From assembly GCA_024362935.1 (NCBI GenBank), contig JANCRA010000019.1, positions 5,700,501 to 5,764,500 on the forward strand: DNA of 64,000 bases. The letters are read 5' to 3'. Below the pieces are notes generated by a model. That model ran no database searches, was not told where the DNA came from, and saw only the letters and a list, made by a program, of their open reading frames with translations. Position 1 is the stretch's first letter, and each line of letters starts with the position of its first letter. The translations under genes and the position numbers were made by a program. The stretch is from Setophaga petechia (Eukaryota > Chordata > Aves > Passeriformes > Parulidae). This document shows, piece after piece, positions 28,046 to 40,300 of the stretch.

Positions 28046-31000
28046 TTCCAGAGTAGAATAAGTGCCGAAACTCAGTAACTGGGAAGATTTGTGATACATA
28101 CACACACATATGTTTGCACACATTCAGTTTGACCATCCAGAAAGAGTAACAGGATGAGGCCACTGGTGCTGTTTGTGCTTGCCTTAGTGCCGTCTCTCGT
28201 GTTGGTGTGGTGGCAAATTATAGACACAGATGCTGAATACATCTGTTTGTTTGCTACTGAGAATACGTGCTTAGTCTCAACACTCACTGGACCTGAGGCC
28301 ATGGACACCTAAACTAAAAACTAGACATACTTAAACAAAACTCCATAGAGCCCTTCTTTAAAAGCACAAACCAAAATATAAACACATTATAATTTTGAAA
28401 ATGTTTCTGAATCACTGGTTTTCTTTTTCTTCAGGTATGAATCAAGTACTACTGTAAATGTGGCTCCAAAATTATAATTTACTTACAGTACCAACATTGG
28501 CAGATGTCATCTGGGAAGGATTTGAAGCATTTGTGAAAGCTCCAGTAACCATTCCAAGATATTCATACAAACTCTTCAGCAAGAAATGGAAGTTGAGAAC
28601 TTTTTATCATTGCCTATATAGCAGCTGTGCACTTGCACAGCTCACAATAATCATCATTCCCACAATCTTACTGTATCAGGATTTTTGCAGTCATGCAAAG
28701 CACATGGTTTTCACCTTACTTAAGTGCAGTTTACAGATACAACACAAGAGGCTGCTACATTCACACAACCTGATGTAGTTATATCATGGACAACTCCAGC
28801 TTATCCAAAGCATGCCAGAATGGAGAAGGCAAATTTTACACTGACTTTTTCTGACAACTGAATTACTTCAGAAAACATCACAGAATCTCAGGAAACCTGG
28901 CAGTAATGAGTCTTAGTCATGATGAATGCATAATTAACTGAAGCAAATAACAAGAGACTAAGGCCTATGGGATTTTATAATACTGCAGATGTCAGCTCTG
29001 CAGAAGTCAAAGAAACTCAGCAGCTTGACTTTTCTGCGTCCTTCCAAGTTCACTGACCTTCTGACCGCAATAAATGCCAAATTTAGAGTTTCTTGAAGGA
29101 AGAACACAGCAAAGCTTAACAAGCTGGGCTACACGGAATGGAAGGAAAACCACAGCTCATTCTCAAAAGGGTAGAGGAAACAGTTTTGCAAATAAAGAGC
29201 AGGATCACATGCCCAGCAGAAGAAGAGCCAGCAAAACCCCACCCACCGAACCCAACAAGAACTACAACAGTAAACAAGAATTTCATGAGTCTCAGGCAAA
29301 GATTTTCAAATGAAAATCAAATCCTGTAACGGCAGACTGATGTATCAGTAGAAATACAGCATTCCTGATTGCTTGAAGTTATTTATACTACAGAAATATT
29401 AACCATTTATCAAAATTAAGCATCTCCTTTAGCAACTGCTTTGGAGTTCAGTCTGTCAGCAATGCTGACTTACATTCATTTCAGTCATACCTATCAAGCA
29501 AAAACAACAGTTCTGAAAATATGATTAAGAGGATAGTGGCTCCCACAATAATTTCTTTTTTTAACTTTGATATACAGACCATGATACAACAGCACAGTCA
29601 TCCCGACTGGGTTGAATAGCATCACTTGGCTTTTTCTTTTATATGTCAAGAAAACCACATGGTAATTCCCAAATATCTGCTATAAACACTTGCTATAGAA
29701 ATAAAAAAAATCTCAAAATAGTAACCACGTCTCATTTTCTGCCAACCACATGGTCCTAATTCCTCGTTTAATGTTAAAACAACAACTTACAGGAATCAAG
29801 CCTTTCATCTGGGATGAGGATGCCACAGGCATATCAATTGCCGACTGTGATTCACTAGCTGACTATTACTGTAAACAATTCCAATTACTATCGCTTCACA
29901 TACAAAAACCACACACTGATACAGAAATCTCCTTTTGGAGAGCCAGATTTGTCTTTTTTTGAATATGAGCAAATAATTAGGGCATGTTACCTCTGAGATG
30001 ATCTCTTTGAAATCTAGTTAACTTTCACCCCTGAAGACAACTAATAACCAGTTATATTTGTTTTACCTGAAGAATGGTACCAATACATGGTTTTAATAGT
30101 TACATTCCTTTTGTGTCTACAATATTACTGCATACTGCCTTTCACTACATCTTAAACTATTATTTTAGAACAACTCTGATTTGACTCTAACTCTTACCAA
30201 TAAATCTAAAATGACATTTGTAGACATCAGCTGGAAAAAAAAAAATCTTCCCAGTGACAGATGCCTCCTGGAGGAACATTATCCAGTATTACAAAGTTGT
30301 CACTGTTCATCCTGAAAATAGTTTTCAAGATTGCTTAATTTGCCATTAGAAATATGCACCTATCACTTAAAACTTTAACAAGTCAGTTGTTAAAAAAAAG
30401 GAAGAAATAATTATGATTACTGACAGCTTTAATAAGACTTATCTGTTTAGAAATCATGCAAAGAAAAGGTTTTGTAATAAAAACAGCAAGCTTCTGGTAC
30501 TTGTGATGTGACGTGAGTGCTCAAACACAGACCTCTAGTGCTATTTTAAGTGCTCATGCTAACTCTTGGCTCCTTGGCCGGTGCTACAGCAACAATTAGT
30601 GCTAGACAACAAAACAGAAAACTCTTCTGGCCACATCCTGTCATTGCTTCTCTGCAACTAAGTCAGAGGAGCTGCTCTTTCTGTGTCACTTAAGACTGCT
30701 TTGAAAGGAACCCAACAGCTGGAACTGGAAAAGCAACCAGATAAAAGACATTATTGGCCAGAAGAGACCAGAAGAGCAAACCTGGAGATACTGACTTGCA
30801 ACCAGTCTGTCATCACCAGGTTCTAAAAACATCCAGAACAGAGATCCTGTTTACAGTCTACACTGCCACAGAATTGGTTGGTTGTCCACATATTCTCTGT
30901 GCATGTGTGTCTCTAAACACACACCATCTCCAGTAAGGCACACGTCATCAACCGAGACAAGGGCTCTCTTCTCTAACTGCTGAGCTATCTCTAATTCAGA

Positions 31001-34000
31001 TTTTTCCTGCCATTTTTTTTGTTTGTTTGTTTTTAATACTTCAAATAATGTAGGTCTCCAGTAAATCCTCTCATATCTAATAGCTCCATGCTGACAACTC
31101 TGATGCCCGGCAGCACCTCCACATAAATGTCTTTTATTCTGGATTAAAAACATCTCATGTCACTATCAAGCCACTCGATGAAAGCCTGTTACGTTTTAAA
31201 CCTGATTTTAAGGTTTTGTTGTCAAATTCTGAATTGTTTCCTCAAACAAGTTTTTCAATATTTATTCCAATTGTACTCTTTTACACCCTAGAAACAAAGC
31301 AAATCCAACTCTGCTTTGCAACTGTATGCTGACCAAATATTACTGTGAGAAAATCAAGTGAAATGCTATACTTGAGAGGCATTCCAAACCTCACCTGTTA
31401 TGTAACATTAACAACACTCACAGTATCTTAAACCTCCAACTGCACACAACTCACAGAGCTCAATACTCTGCACTTGTAAAAACAAGATATTTACATCCTT
31501 TCTTCACTAAACAAAACAAAGCCAGAGGTCCAAAACTAACCTTCATAAAATGCATTTTTCCAAGCAGCCAGCTCCAAGTATTTTTCTGCCCTAAGACAGT
31601 CCCTCCAAGAAAAGAAGTTCCACAGTAATTCCCCACTCAAGAACTTCACTGTATGAGAACACACCAGAACCTGCAGCCTGTGAGTTCCCATGGTGACTCC
31701 CAATGTCACACCTAATCTCTTTTAGGGCTGTGGGGATTGTCTTTCTTTGCTTATTTTAAGTGTTCTGTAATGGCCTCTAAACCACTGTCTTTTCCTCACA
31801 ATAAAGGACAATTCATATTTCTGTGCTTCAATTTAAAGAACTGATAAAATTAATTGAGAAATATGTCACACACCAATTGCAGTCACAATGTATAAGTGAT
31901 AAAGACCCTACACGTGTTCTCCAGACCTGTGTCCAACCCTAAAGGTTCCAATCCTTTTCTTCTTTCCAAAAATAAGTTTCTTTGGACTAACTGCCATTTT
32001 TTAAAGACATTTTTGCTTACAGTTTACTTTTACTTCTTACTTTCAACACTTCCAATAAGCTTCTGATCAGAAGTAGATTCAGCAAGAATCCACACACATA
32101 CATTCCATCAGTATTCCAAGCTCCTTGAGGTTAACGTCACTGTCGACTTTGCAAGGCTTTCTCTGAAACATGAAGTAGGCATGACATACCAGGACAAAAA
32201 GGACAGAAAACCATCAAACCTGCTGTAAATTCTATCCTTTCTTCAAGGACCAGAAGTCCAGCTCAAATTTCTTAAGTAACACAGCAGCAGAAACTGTTTT
32301 AAGATTTGCATGAAGGAGGCCGGAAGGCTTTCATTAACATCCAGTGCACACAAATAAGGCCCAAAGGAATTGGAGCACAGTAGTTATTTCCTGATGCTCT
32401 CATATAATTATACCCATAATATTAGATATAACTACCACACTTCAGTCCCTATAACTCCATAAATGATGAAGCAGAACAGTGTGAACACAGTTTTGCAAAC
32501 CAGATACATTAAAAGAATTCTCCATCCAAAATATCCACACTTGTTGGAGAGGATGAAGTATGCAGATCAACTTCCGACCCCACCGGAAGATTCCTGGAGT
32601 GCCTTAGGCCAGTCACATACCTGATTATTGATTTGCAAAACATAATTGCATCTACATTCTACCCACTTTTGCTCTGAGGAGTTTACATTCTAAGTAGGTA
32701 AAACAAATGAGATTATATAAACGACGTCTGCATTCAAGAGTGCCAAGTGTTGGAGACTTCAAGGGACTTTTCTTACACAGAAAGCTAATTAATAATCAGC
32801 TCCAGAACATCACTTTCAGTTCAGCAGGGTAGAACAGGAGATCTCTGTGACATTCCTACTGAAAATGGGAACAAAGCAGGAAATGACAAGAACAGGTACA
32901 TGTAAAGACACCTCTCATCCAGAAAAAATTACTGTATTCTCAGGTGTTTCTCTCCATGCACCTCTAAGACTGGCATGAGCATTACCATAATGCTTAGTAC
33001 TTCAGAATTGCTTTTAATATATTTGTTCTGGGGAATTTTTGAAACACCTGACGTAAACCTTTGTGAGACACTGCATGGGGAAATTTTATTGCCTGGCTCT
33101 GGGGGGAAAAAACAAGAACAATGCACTACAATGTGTTGCAGTAGGAATCTTGTGCCAATGTCTTCCAAGTTTGCCTTAACTTATACCTGCACTGGTATCA
33201 TGCCTAAGAAGCCCACCTTCAGCTTCAGAATACACACTTCCATCTCAAAGTGCTTCAAGTTTACAGAAACACAGCCAAGTGACTGCTCTGGTACAGTCCA
33301 CCACAGCATGGAAACTACAAGACATGCCTGACACTGAGGTCCTATTTTTAAGTCTCCTACTAGGCAGAAGCCTCTCCAAAAGGAGCTGCAGTTTGGGGCA
33401 GTCACTGACAGGCAAACAGAAGACTAAACAATAAAAACCACCAAACTGCCAAGAGTATGATTATAAAAATGGCAAGATTTCATAATTTATCAATAGTATA
33501 CTGCAAAATTGAAACTGGCCAGTCACATATCTAAAGCAAGTAATGCCACAGATTAGATGAAGCAAATCCAGAAAGAAGGTCAATTAGAGAGGCAGGGAGA
33601 TTTTCACAAAAATTCTGGAGTGAAGATCAGAGATGATGCAGGGAAGGAACCTAACCCTGTACATTTTATCACAGACACAGTGATAAAATTTGGCCATCGA
33701 GGACTGTCCAGTATTACATAGTTTTTTCTGTTTCTGTGATTTCATTATATTCTCCTCACTGCAGACCTCCCAACAACATCCAATTGTATTTTCCAGCACT
33801 TCTGAGGGACACTGACTGTTGTAAAGAACATTTGGCTAAGTGTCCATCTCCAAAGCCCTTATTGTGGCTCTCTGACCTCACTCACATACTTCTAACATTC
33901 CTATCATTATATTTATTCACCCAGAGTCAGTTAAAATACCAATTGATCTCTCACACATTTTTCCACCTACAAATCCAAAATACTTTTCAAATTCTCCCAA

Positions 34001-34625
34001 CAAATCAGGCAGGAGTTCTGCAGAAGACAGCTCCATTTATCCCAGCCTGATCCCTTCCAGAGATGTTCTGCCCAGAGTAAGGTAACAGTCCTGTTGGGGG
34101 AAAAAAACGTACAGCACATTATAATTCATTTGCAAGCAGAATGGATTAAGGTTACAAAGACATTCTCACCACACATTATTGTAATTTACTAACTCTAAGC
34201 ACTGGATTTTTTGTGCCTTTCATCTAGAAAAGCATTCTCTGTAACACAGAGGTCATATGGTCAAGAGCAATTGGGAATCTTCATTAATTTGCTGAAGTGC
34301 TGACTAGTCTTACTCTGGGTATTTTTTGTGTGGGCCTCAACATTTGCTGCTCTTTATGAGAAGAAACCTTACATTCTTGCTAAAGCGTGCAGTTCTACTG
34401 TGCTTGACTTACTACTTGACAGGAGTAAAAAAAAAAATATCCCCTAGGAGAACACCAACTATGTTGGCACTGGCAAGTCCTGCAAGGACACAAGCATTTT
34501 CCACACACTGGAGTAGTTTAGCACTTTCATAAAGGATATGTTTTTAAACAGACAGCCCCTCACCCTTCCACCTTAGCTGTTTGTTTCCATTTTTGCTTTT
34601 GTTGGGTTTTGGTGGTTTGTTTGGG

Positions 34626-34647
34626 TTTTTTTTTTTTTTTTTTTTTT
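34626..34647. repeat. Poly(T) tract, about 22 bases
   Basis: A pure T-run (poly A on the minus, transcribed-sense strand) preceded by a T/G-rich run. It lies just inside the left edge of the CpG island region. No retrocopy body adjoins it that I can recognise. Confidence 0.85.
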
Positions 34648-35715
34648 AATGACAGAGCTGCATAAAGCAGGCCCAGGCTGCTGACCGAGTATCAAATAAA
34701 TGCCAAGATTCCTTCTCCCCCTGCTCCCCCTTCTCTTCCTGCAACTTCAGAGCGAGCCGCGGACAGCTGCCGAGGCAGGGGGGAGGAGGGCGCACGGAGG
34801 GCAGACCAGACCCGCACAAGCACTGCGGAGGCGGCCCGAGCTTTCGGGCCCAAGAGGAATCCCATTAACACCGCCGCAGACCGCAGCTCAGCTACAGACC
34901 TGACCCCAGGACGCCTTCTCCAGCTGATAACAACAAAGAAAACAGACGGGAGGAGGAGGTGGCAGCCCCGGAGCCAGTTCCTGCTCCTCCCCTTAGTATT
35001 CTCCCAGCCAAAACAGAGACCACAATATAAACAGAGGCAAAATGTGCGTTTACGGCAAAGCCGGGGGCAGCGGCAGCCTTGTCCTTTTCCTCCGGCGGCT
35101 GCCGCCAGGAAAGCTCACCGACCGACTCACCCTGGATTGCGGGCGAAATTGAAGTTATCGCGCATTTCACACACTTTATTTATGTAAACAAAGTATCTTA
35201 CGCCTGCTGCAGCCGCACCACCTCCTCCACTCCCAGAAAGATAAATACCCTGCATTAGCCCACGGGTTTTTATTGAAACAAAACAAAATGTTGTCTCACG
35301 CACCCCTCAACGGTGCCTCGGCCTGGAAGACGCAGTCCCCACAAGCACACGAGGTTGTAAAGACTCGACAGTGAAAAAAAGAAAGAAAACAAACAAACCA
35401 AGCCCAAAGAAATCCCCCAAACCGCAGGCTTCCCTTCCCACTGCATTTCCTCAAAGGCGAAAAGCAAACGCACAGCCGTCACAGGGGGGAGGCAAGGCGC
35501 TGAGCCGCAGCGGGGGACAAGCGATGCCCTCACCTTGCCCGTACCCCCACCCCCGCGCCGGGATGTCGAGGCTGGAACCTTCTCTCTTGCCCCCGTCCTC
35601 TCACAAATCCCAGGCCCACGGCAGCTATACCAACCACCTCTCCTCCCCCCAACTCGTTTTGGGCCAGAGATTATTCATTACGCAGACGCCGCGAGGGGTG
35701 GCAAGGGTCGGGCAA

Positions 35716-35742
35716 AGGAGGAGAAGAAGGAGAAGAAGAAGG
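35716..35742. repeat. Purine triplet run (GGA/GAA)
   Basis: A tract of GGA and GAA triplets (plus strand 'aaggaggagaagaaggag' and on) within the CpG island. It is all purine on one strand, which can favour triplex structure; no function is claimed. Confidence 0.7.
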
Positions 35743-36056
35743 GGCTGCCGAGGGCGTACGCACAGATCCGGTCCTGTCCCTCCCTAGGGCGAGCCCTCGC
35801 CCTGTCCCGGCTGCACGAAAACAACGCCTCCCCCTCATCCCCCTTCCCCCGCGCCTGCGTGCGGGGCCCGCGGACAATGGGGACCGGAGCGCCCGGGGAG
35901 CCAGTGAAGGGCAGGGGCCGCAGGGCAGGGGTCGGAGGGCCGCAATCTCCCCTCCCCCGCCGCAACCCACCGTCCCGGCCGTCCGACGGGGCCTCCGCGC
36001 CGCACAGCGCGGCCGGAGCGCAGTTCTACCCAACCCCCACAGTGCGGGACACTCAC

Positions 36057-36290
36057 CCGTTCCGCAGCGGGCCCCGGACCCTGCGCTGGGCGGCACCGGC
36101 AAGACCCGCCTGGGGGATGGGGGCGAGAATCGCAGGCAGGAGAGCGCTCCGGCAGGCCGCGGGCAAACGGCCGAGCGAGAGGAGGGCGGCGCTGGCGGCC
36201 GCGGGTCGGGGGTGCGCGGGTCGGTTCGGCGGCCGGTGCCGGTGCGAGGGACGGGACGGGACGGGACGGGGGAGGCGGGGCCCGACAGCT
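36057..36290 (-). other. PCMTD1: Inferred PCMTD1 untranslated exon 1
   Basis: The exon is inferred from a strong donor on the minus strand, AACGG|GTGAGT, with GT at 36056-36055. It lies in the densest CpG-island sequence just downstream (in gene sense) of the promoter motifs. It would splice to the exon 2 acceptor at 18454, giving a wholly untranslated first exon as in mammalian PCMTD1. The start near 36290 is a guess from the position of the E-box palindrome. Other GT donors exist in the island, so the 3' end also needs transcript evidence. Confidence 0.5.
36248..36271. repeat. (GGGAC)n pentamer repeat
   Basis: Four or five tandem GGGAC units on the plus strand, inside the inferred untranslated exon 1 or just at its start. 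Confidence 0.85.
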
Positions 36291-36308
36291 GAGAGGATGT
36301 AAACAGAA

Positions 36309-36320
36309 CGTCACGTGACC
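36309..36320. promoter_or_regulatory. PCMTD1: E-box / CRE-like palindrome in the promoter
   Basis: The 10-bp palindrome GTCACGTGAC (36310-36319) contains the CACGTG core and is preceded so as to form ACGTCACGTGACC, overlapping a CRE half-site. This matches the class bound by USF, TFE/MITF-type bHLH-zipper factors and, partly, ATF/CREB. It lies about 250 bp upstream of the inferred donor of exon 1, directly followed by a GC-box-like 'acgccccccg'. Confidence 0.6.
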
Positions 36321-36394
36321 ACGCCCCCCGCGCACGGGGCCGCCGGGCGGGGCGAGGCGAAGGCTAGCGCTGCGCCGCTCCGAGCCCGGCCCTG

Positions 36395-36425
36395 ATTGGC
36401 CGCTCGCCCCCGCGCGACAGCCAAT
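36395..36425. promoter_or_regulatory. PCMTD1: Opposed CCAAT motifs (NF-Y type)
   Basis: ATTGG at 36395-36399 gives CCAAT on the minus strand in the context GCCAATCAGG. A second CCAAT at 36421-36425 lies on the plus strand in CCAATGGGCGG. Both match NF-Y core contexts, are 21 bp apart in the same promoter and point in opposite directions. The arrangement is common in bidirectional CpG-island promoters. Confidence 0.6.
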
Positions 36426-36959
36426 GGGCGGCCGGCGTCGCGGCACTCGTCACCAGTCGCCCTGGGGTCGCTGGGGGTCCGTGGCCTGCCTCTCCCCCAT
36501 CTCCCGTGTGCCCTCCCCGGCGGCCGGGCAGCGCTGCCGGCAGCCCCGTGTGCCCTCCCCGGCCCTCTGGTCTCCCGTGGGCTGCGAGGACGGACAGCAG
36601 CACCTTGTTGTCGTGCGGAAGGGCCGAGCGACGGCGGCACCGCGGGTGGGCGGCGGGGGTCAAGCAGCCGCGCCGGAGGCCCGGGTTTAAAAACAAGCGC
36701 AAGGTGTTCCCGGTGCCCGTCGGGAAGAACTCCGCTTTGCGTTCTCATCTTCCTCAGGGGACGCGGCGGCTCTGCGGGACCCTCCTGTAGGGCCTCTCGC
36801 AAGGGGGGCCGGAAGGTTCTCCCCACGCCCAGAGAGAAGGGCACTCGAGCTTTGTTGTCGAAGCTCCGAAAGATAGTTTGAAAAACTACTTCTTACAGGA
36901 AGTAGGAGATCACGAGGAAGGCTCAGAGAAATCATTAGAAATGTCAGAAAATGTCTAAA

Positions 36960-37383
36960 GAGGGGCTGTAGAGATGGTAAAAAGGTCTAGAGGGGATGCT
37001 GCAAGAAAAACAGCTGAAGTCACTTGGCTTGCTCTGCCTGGAGAAGAGACCGTGGGGAGACCTCGCATTAGGCAGCAGCTTCCCTGGGAAGTGCAGGGGA
37101 GCGCTTGATTTCTCTCTGGTGACCAGCAAAGGGCCTGCGGGAACGGCATGGAGATGTTGTGGAGGCTTTGGTTGGATAAGATTTGGAAAAGATTCTTCAC
37201 CCTGAGGGTTGTTGAGAACTGTAGGCACAGGCTCCATAGAGAAGTGGTTAGGGCACTAAGTCTGACGTGTTTGGACAACACTCTCAATCCCATGGTGTGA
37301 TTCTTGGTGTGGGGGGCCAGGAGTTTGACTTTGGTAATCCTTGTGTAACCCTTTCAACTAGGGGTATTCTATGATCCTATGAA
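36960..37383 (+). mobile_element. CR1 LINE fragment, 3' end
   Basis: Plus-strand CR1 sequence with blocks in the expected order: 'gctctgcctggagaagagac', 'ggggagacctcgcattaggc', 'gattcttcaccctgagggtt', then the terminal 'attctatgatcctatga' motif at about 37368-37384. The middle is moderately diverged. The element lies directly outside the CpG island, on the side away from PCMTD1, and is truncated 5' as is usual for CR1. Confidence 0.8.
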
Positions 37384-40300
37384 TTTGGGAAAGGAAGGAG
37401 TATTGTGGAAGGAACAAGACATAAATAAGTGGAAACTTAGGGAAACCTGGGGCCCAGTGCAGACTTGAAGCCCAAGGTGATGAAGAGTGTTGAGTCATTC
37501 TGAGCTCTGGTCTCAAGTGATGTTTCTGAGGCATTGTCTCATGTTTGATTTGGTAAGGAGGAATGATATGGGATTTGGAGAGTCAGTGGAGAAAGTAGGC
37601 TTGCCTGGTGTTTGGGAAAATTAAGAGTTATGCAGGTGTCAGGACTTGTAGCAACTTGGCTAATCTCTTTTTGTTGTGGAAAGAAATGAGAAAAGCCTGA
37701 GGTCAGTATCAGAAATGTTCACCAAACAATCAGGCAAAAGGTGTAGTATTTAAGGATTTCAGGCTAGTGGATATGTTACAATAAAACTAATCTAGATAAT
37801 TTGTAGACATATACAATGATAATTTAATCTAGATTGTTGTAAGCTCCGAGTGCTTTGTGAAATGCAGCCAAAACGCACAAAGATTTGAGCTGTAGCCAAA
37901 GTTTGAGTAGTGGTGGAACAGGATTTCTAACTAAAAGTCCTGAGAATTGAAGGACATAAAAGTGTAGCTGGTTGGAGGCCAGGAGTATTACACTGTTGGG
38001 GGGGTAGGATTAGTTAATACCTGGAGCACACAATGGTTGTAGATGGCAACAACTGAGGTGAAGATAATTGGCAAAATAAGGGGGAGAGTTTTTGTTAGGC
38101 CGGGACTCAGAAGAAAATAAGTCTCTCAATTGGACTGAGTAATTTAAATAGTGCTACAAATTGCCACTCCACTAGTTATGCAACTGATGACTCCTTGAAT
38201 TAGAAACAAAAGGGAGAATAAACACATAAATTCAATTTTCACATTGAAATATGCCTTGCATCATTGCATCAGTAAATAAATCATTTTTGCTGGCTTTGAG
38301 TATTGTAAGTTTGTTTCTATTAGGAATTTTTAGTTAGATGTAATAAGTGTGTATAATTTCCTGGCTATTGTATGTGTGAAGGTTTCCTTCTCTTTCCATC
38401 ACATCCTAGATGTTCTTGTGCCTGAGCAGCATGTAGGCATTACATGTCAGACGAGGTGAACTTGATGAGTATTCAGTCAGGACAGAAGTTATGGCCATGT
38501 TTTGCTCGTTCACTTTTAAGAGAATTTTTCAGATAGCTTTTTTTCCTCTGTAAATTACCATGCTTGAACTATTTTTTTCCATTTGCAGTGAACATGGACA
38601 TACAATTAGGAAGGCCATTCTCCCATCTTCTTTCAGAGCTGAAAAGAAGCTGCAGCATTCTGGTCCAGCAGAAAATTCTACTTAAGCATGTATAGTTCTC
38701 CAGATCTGTTCTAGCTCCTGTCCATCCATTGTCAAAAAAGTAGTAAGGTGTGTGTGTTTTCTGATGCAGCATGTAACTTCTGCATCTTGGTGTGAAAGAT
38801 ATTTATTATCACATTTTAAATTTGAGATGTGCATCATTTGGGCAAAATTTGTTTTCATTTGAATCTAAGTTAATAGTCTCAAAAAACACTAAAGTATTAT
38901 GTGACAGGCCCATCTGAGCTCTGTATAAGCCTGCTAAGTTCAAAACCATTATTTCCCACTTCTTAACTGAATGAAATTGAAATAACAAAACACACTTCTT
39001 AACTGAAGCACAGTGAACATCCTTTCACCCTCATAAAACAATGGGCCAAGCTAAAGTGTCCCCAAATTCATTATTCTGTGCAAGTTTAGTATTGTTCTAT
39101 TGCATCTGCACATTTAAGCATAATTTACTTTTTCAGTATTTTGTCCTTCTGCTTTGTTATTTTTTCATGATCATGCAGATAAAGTCTGAACAATGTGGAA
39201 GACTCCAGTGAATCTTCATTCTGTGTTTCTGGTGAAGGTTATAGCACTTAGATATCTAATAGAGAAGTACTTTAGACTGCCATTTTTAGATACATTTGAA
39301 ATTTGTTATGAGGGGTCATTAAGGTTGAGTATTTAGACTTAACTGTTAGTATAATGAACAGAAAATTGGATATACACAGCAATTTATAACGAAAACTTTC
39401 AAATAAAGATCATGTCACAAATACTGAGTAGGTGTATTATTTGGCATATTTAATTTTTATTTATATAGAAATAAGTTGTCCTTTAGACATATTGGCCTTC
39501 CTAACAGTGGCAATAGCTTAAAAGTAGAATGGTGCAAATTCCCTGAACACAATCCTGTTGGCATAAAGCTGACAAATAATGCATCATTTGCACATTTCTA
39601 AATAATGGAAACCATTTATATATCATTGCATTTAAGGTCCTTTGATTTCAATCAGTTTGAACTCTATGTTCTGTTATTGAATAAGCATTTTAAAATATTT
39701 TAAATGCTATGGAAAACATACAAAACAAATATTAAAGTATTTAACATTTATTTTTAGACATACATGTCATTTTCTTAATCTAATAAAGCTTAAATTTGTA
39801 AGATTTTTGGTGGAGCTTAAGCTGATACTGTTTGAAATATTTTTTTGTGTTCTGCAATGAAATCTAATTTTAATTAAGTTGTGACAGTATAATGTTTTGT
39901 AGGATTTCTTAAGGCTTGGATTGTTCCTACCAAGAACTTCTTTACTTTGTTATTTAGCTCTGGAAAGTCAATGCAAGGATAAGGATATTAGAGACTTACA
40001 CTTTAGCTCTATTTGTAATTGCTTATTTCACACTGTTGTGCATACATTTGTATGTTGACACAGCTTTTTAGAAAATATTTATAGGTTACTGTCATTTTGA
40101 AGCAACTGTTTTCTGATTCTGCTTTTTTTTTTCTCATTCATTTTGCATGTAACTATTTTTTTCTCTAGTTTCCACAATCTTATTTTATTTCCTTTCCCCA
40201 GACAAATTTCATTCTGTACTTTTGTTTCATCTTTCATTAGCAAGCATTTTAAAATTATACTTGATTTCCTATATCTATTTAATATACTGTCTCATATTGA

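Larger units (their letters stand above)
18455..36056 (-). other. PCMTD1: PCMTD1 intron 1
   Basis: This 17.6-kb first intron is bounded by the exon 2 acceptor and by the inferred donor GTGAGT at 36056. It contains an ERVL-like LTR remnant (19430-19620), an exon-like open frame (20078-20280), a second LTR-like segment (about 26510-27000), a GC-rich block (27470-28045), a short (TA)n at 25070-25085 and a long T-run at 34626. The last 1.3 kb is CpG island. The rest, including 20.4-25.0, 25.1-26.5 and 28.1-34.6 kb, is AT-rich with nothing I can identify. Confidence 0.75.
34740..36880. promoter_or_regulatory. PCMTD1: CpG island over the PCMTD1 promoter
   Basis: About 2.1 kb of dense CG dinucleotides and GC-rich sequence stands out sharply from the AT-rich flanks; it is the only island in the window. 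Its densest part is 35.5-36.7 kb. Several long open frames on both strands (for example 35535-36302 plus, 35835-36446 minus) result from the lack of stops in GC-rich DNA and are not proposed as genes. Such an island normally marks a broadly active promoter, which fits the ubiquitous expression known for PCMTD1. Limits are estimated by eye. Confidence 0.88.

Noticed and set aside
30851..31153. 100-codon minus-strand ORF in intron 1
   Set aside because: Runs through a T/G-rich simple stretch and has no family features.
35535..36302. 255-codon plus-strand open frame in the CpG island
   Set aside because: Its Pro/Arg/Gly/Ala-rich translation is what GC-rich DNA gives by chance. Other long frames overlap it on the other strand and none has a domain.
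35835..36844. Minus-strand open frames of 203 and 177 codons in the CpG island
   Set aside because: Low-complexity translations, mutual overlap in different frames, and location in promoter and inferred untranslated exon sequence.
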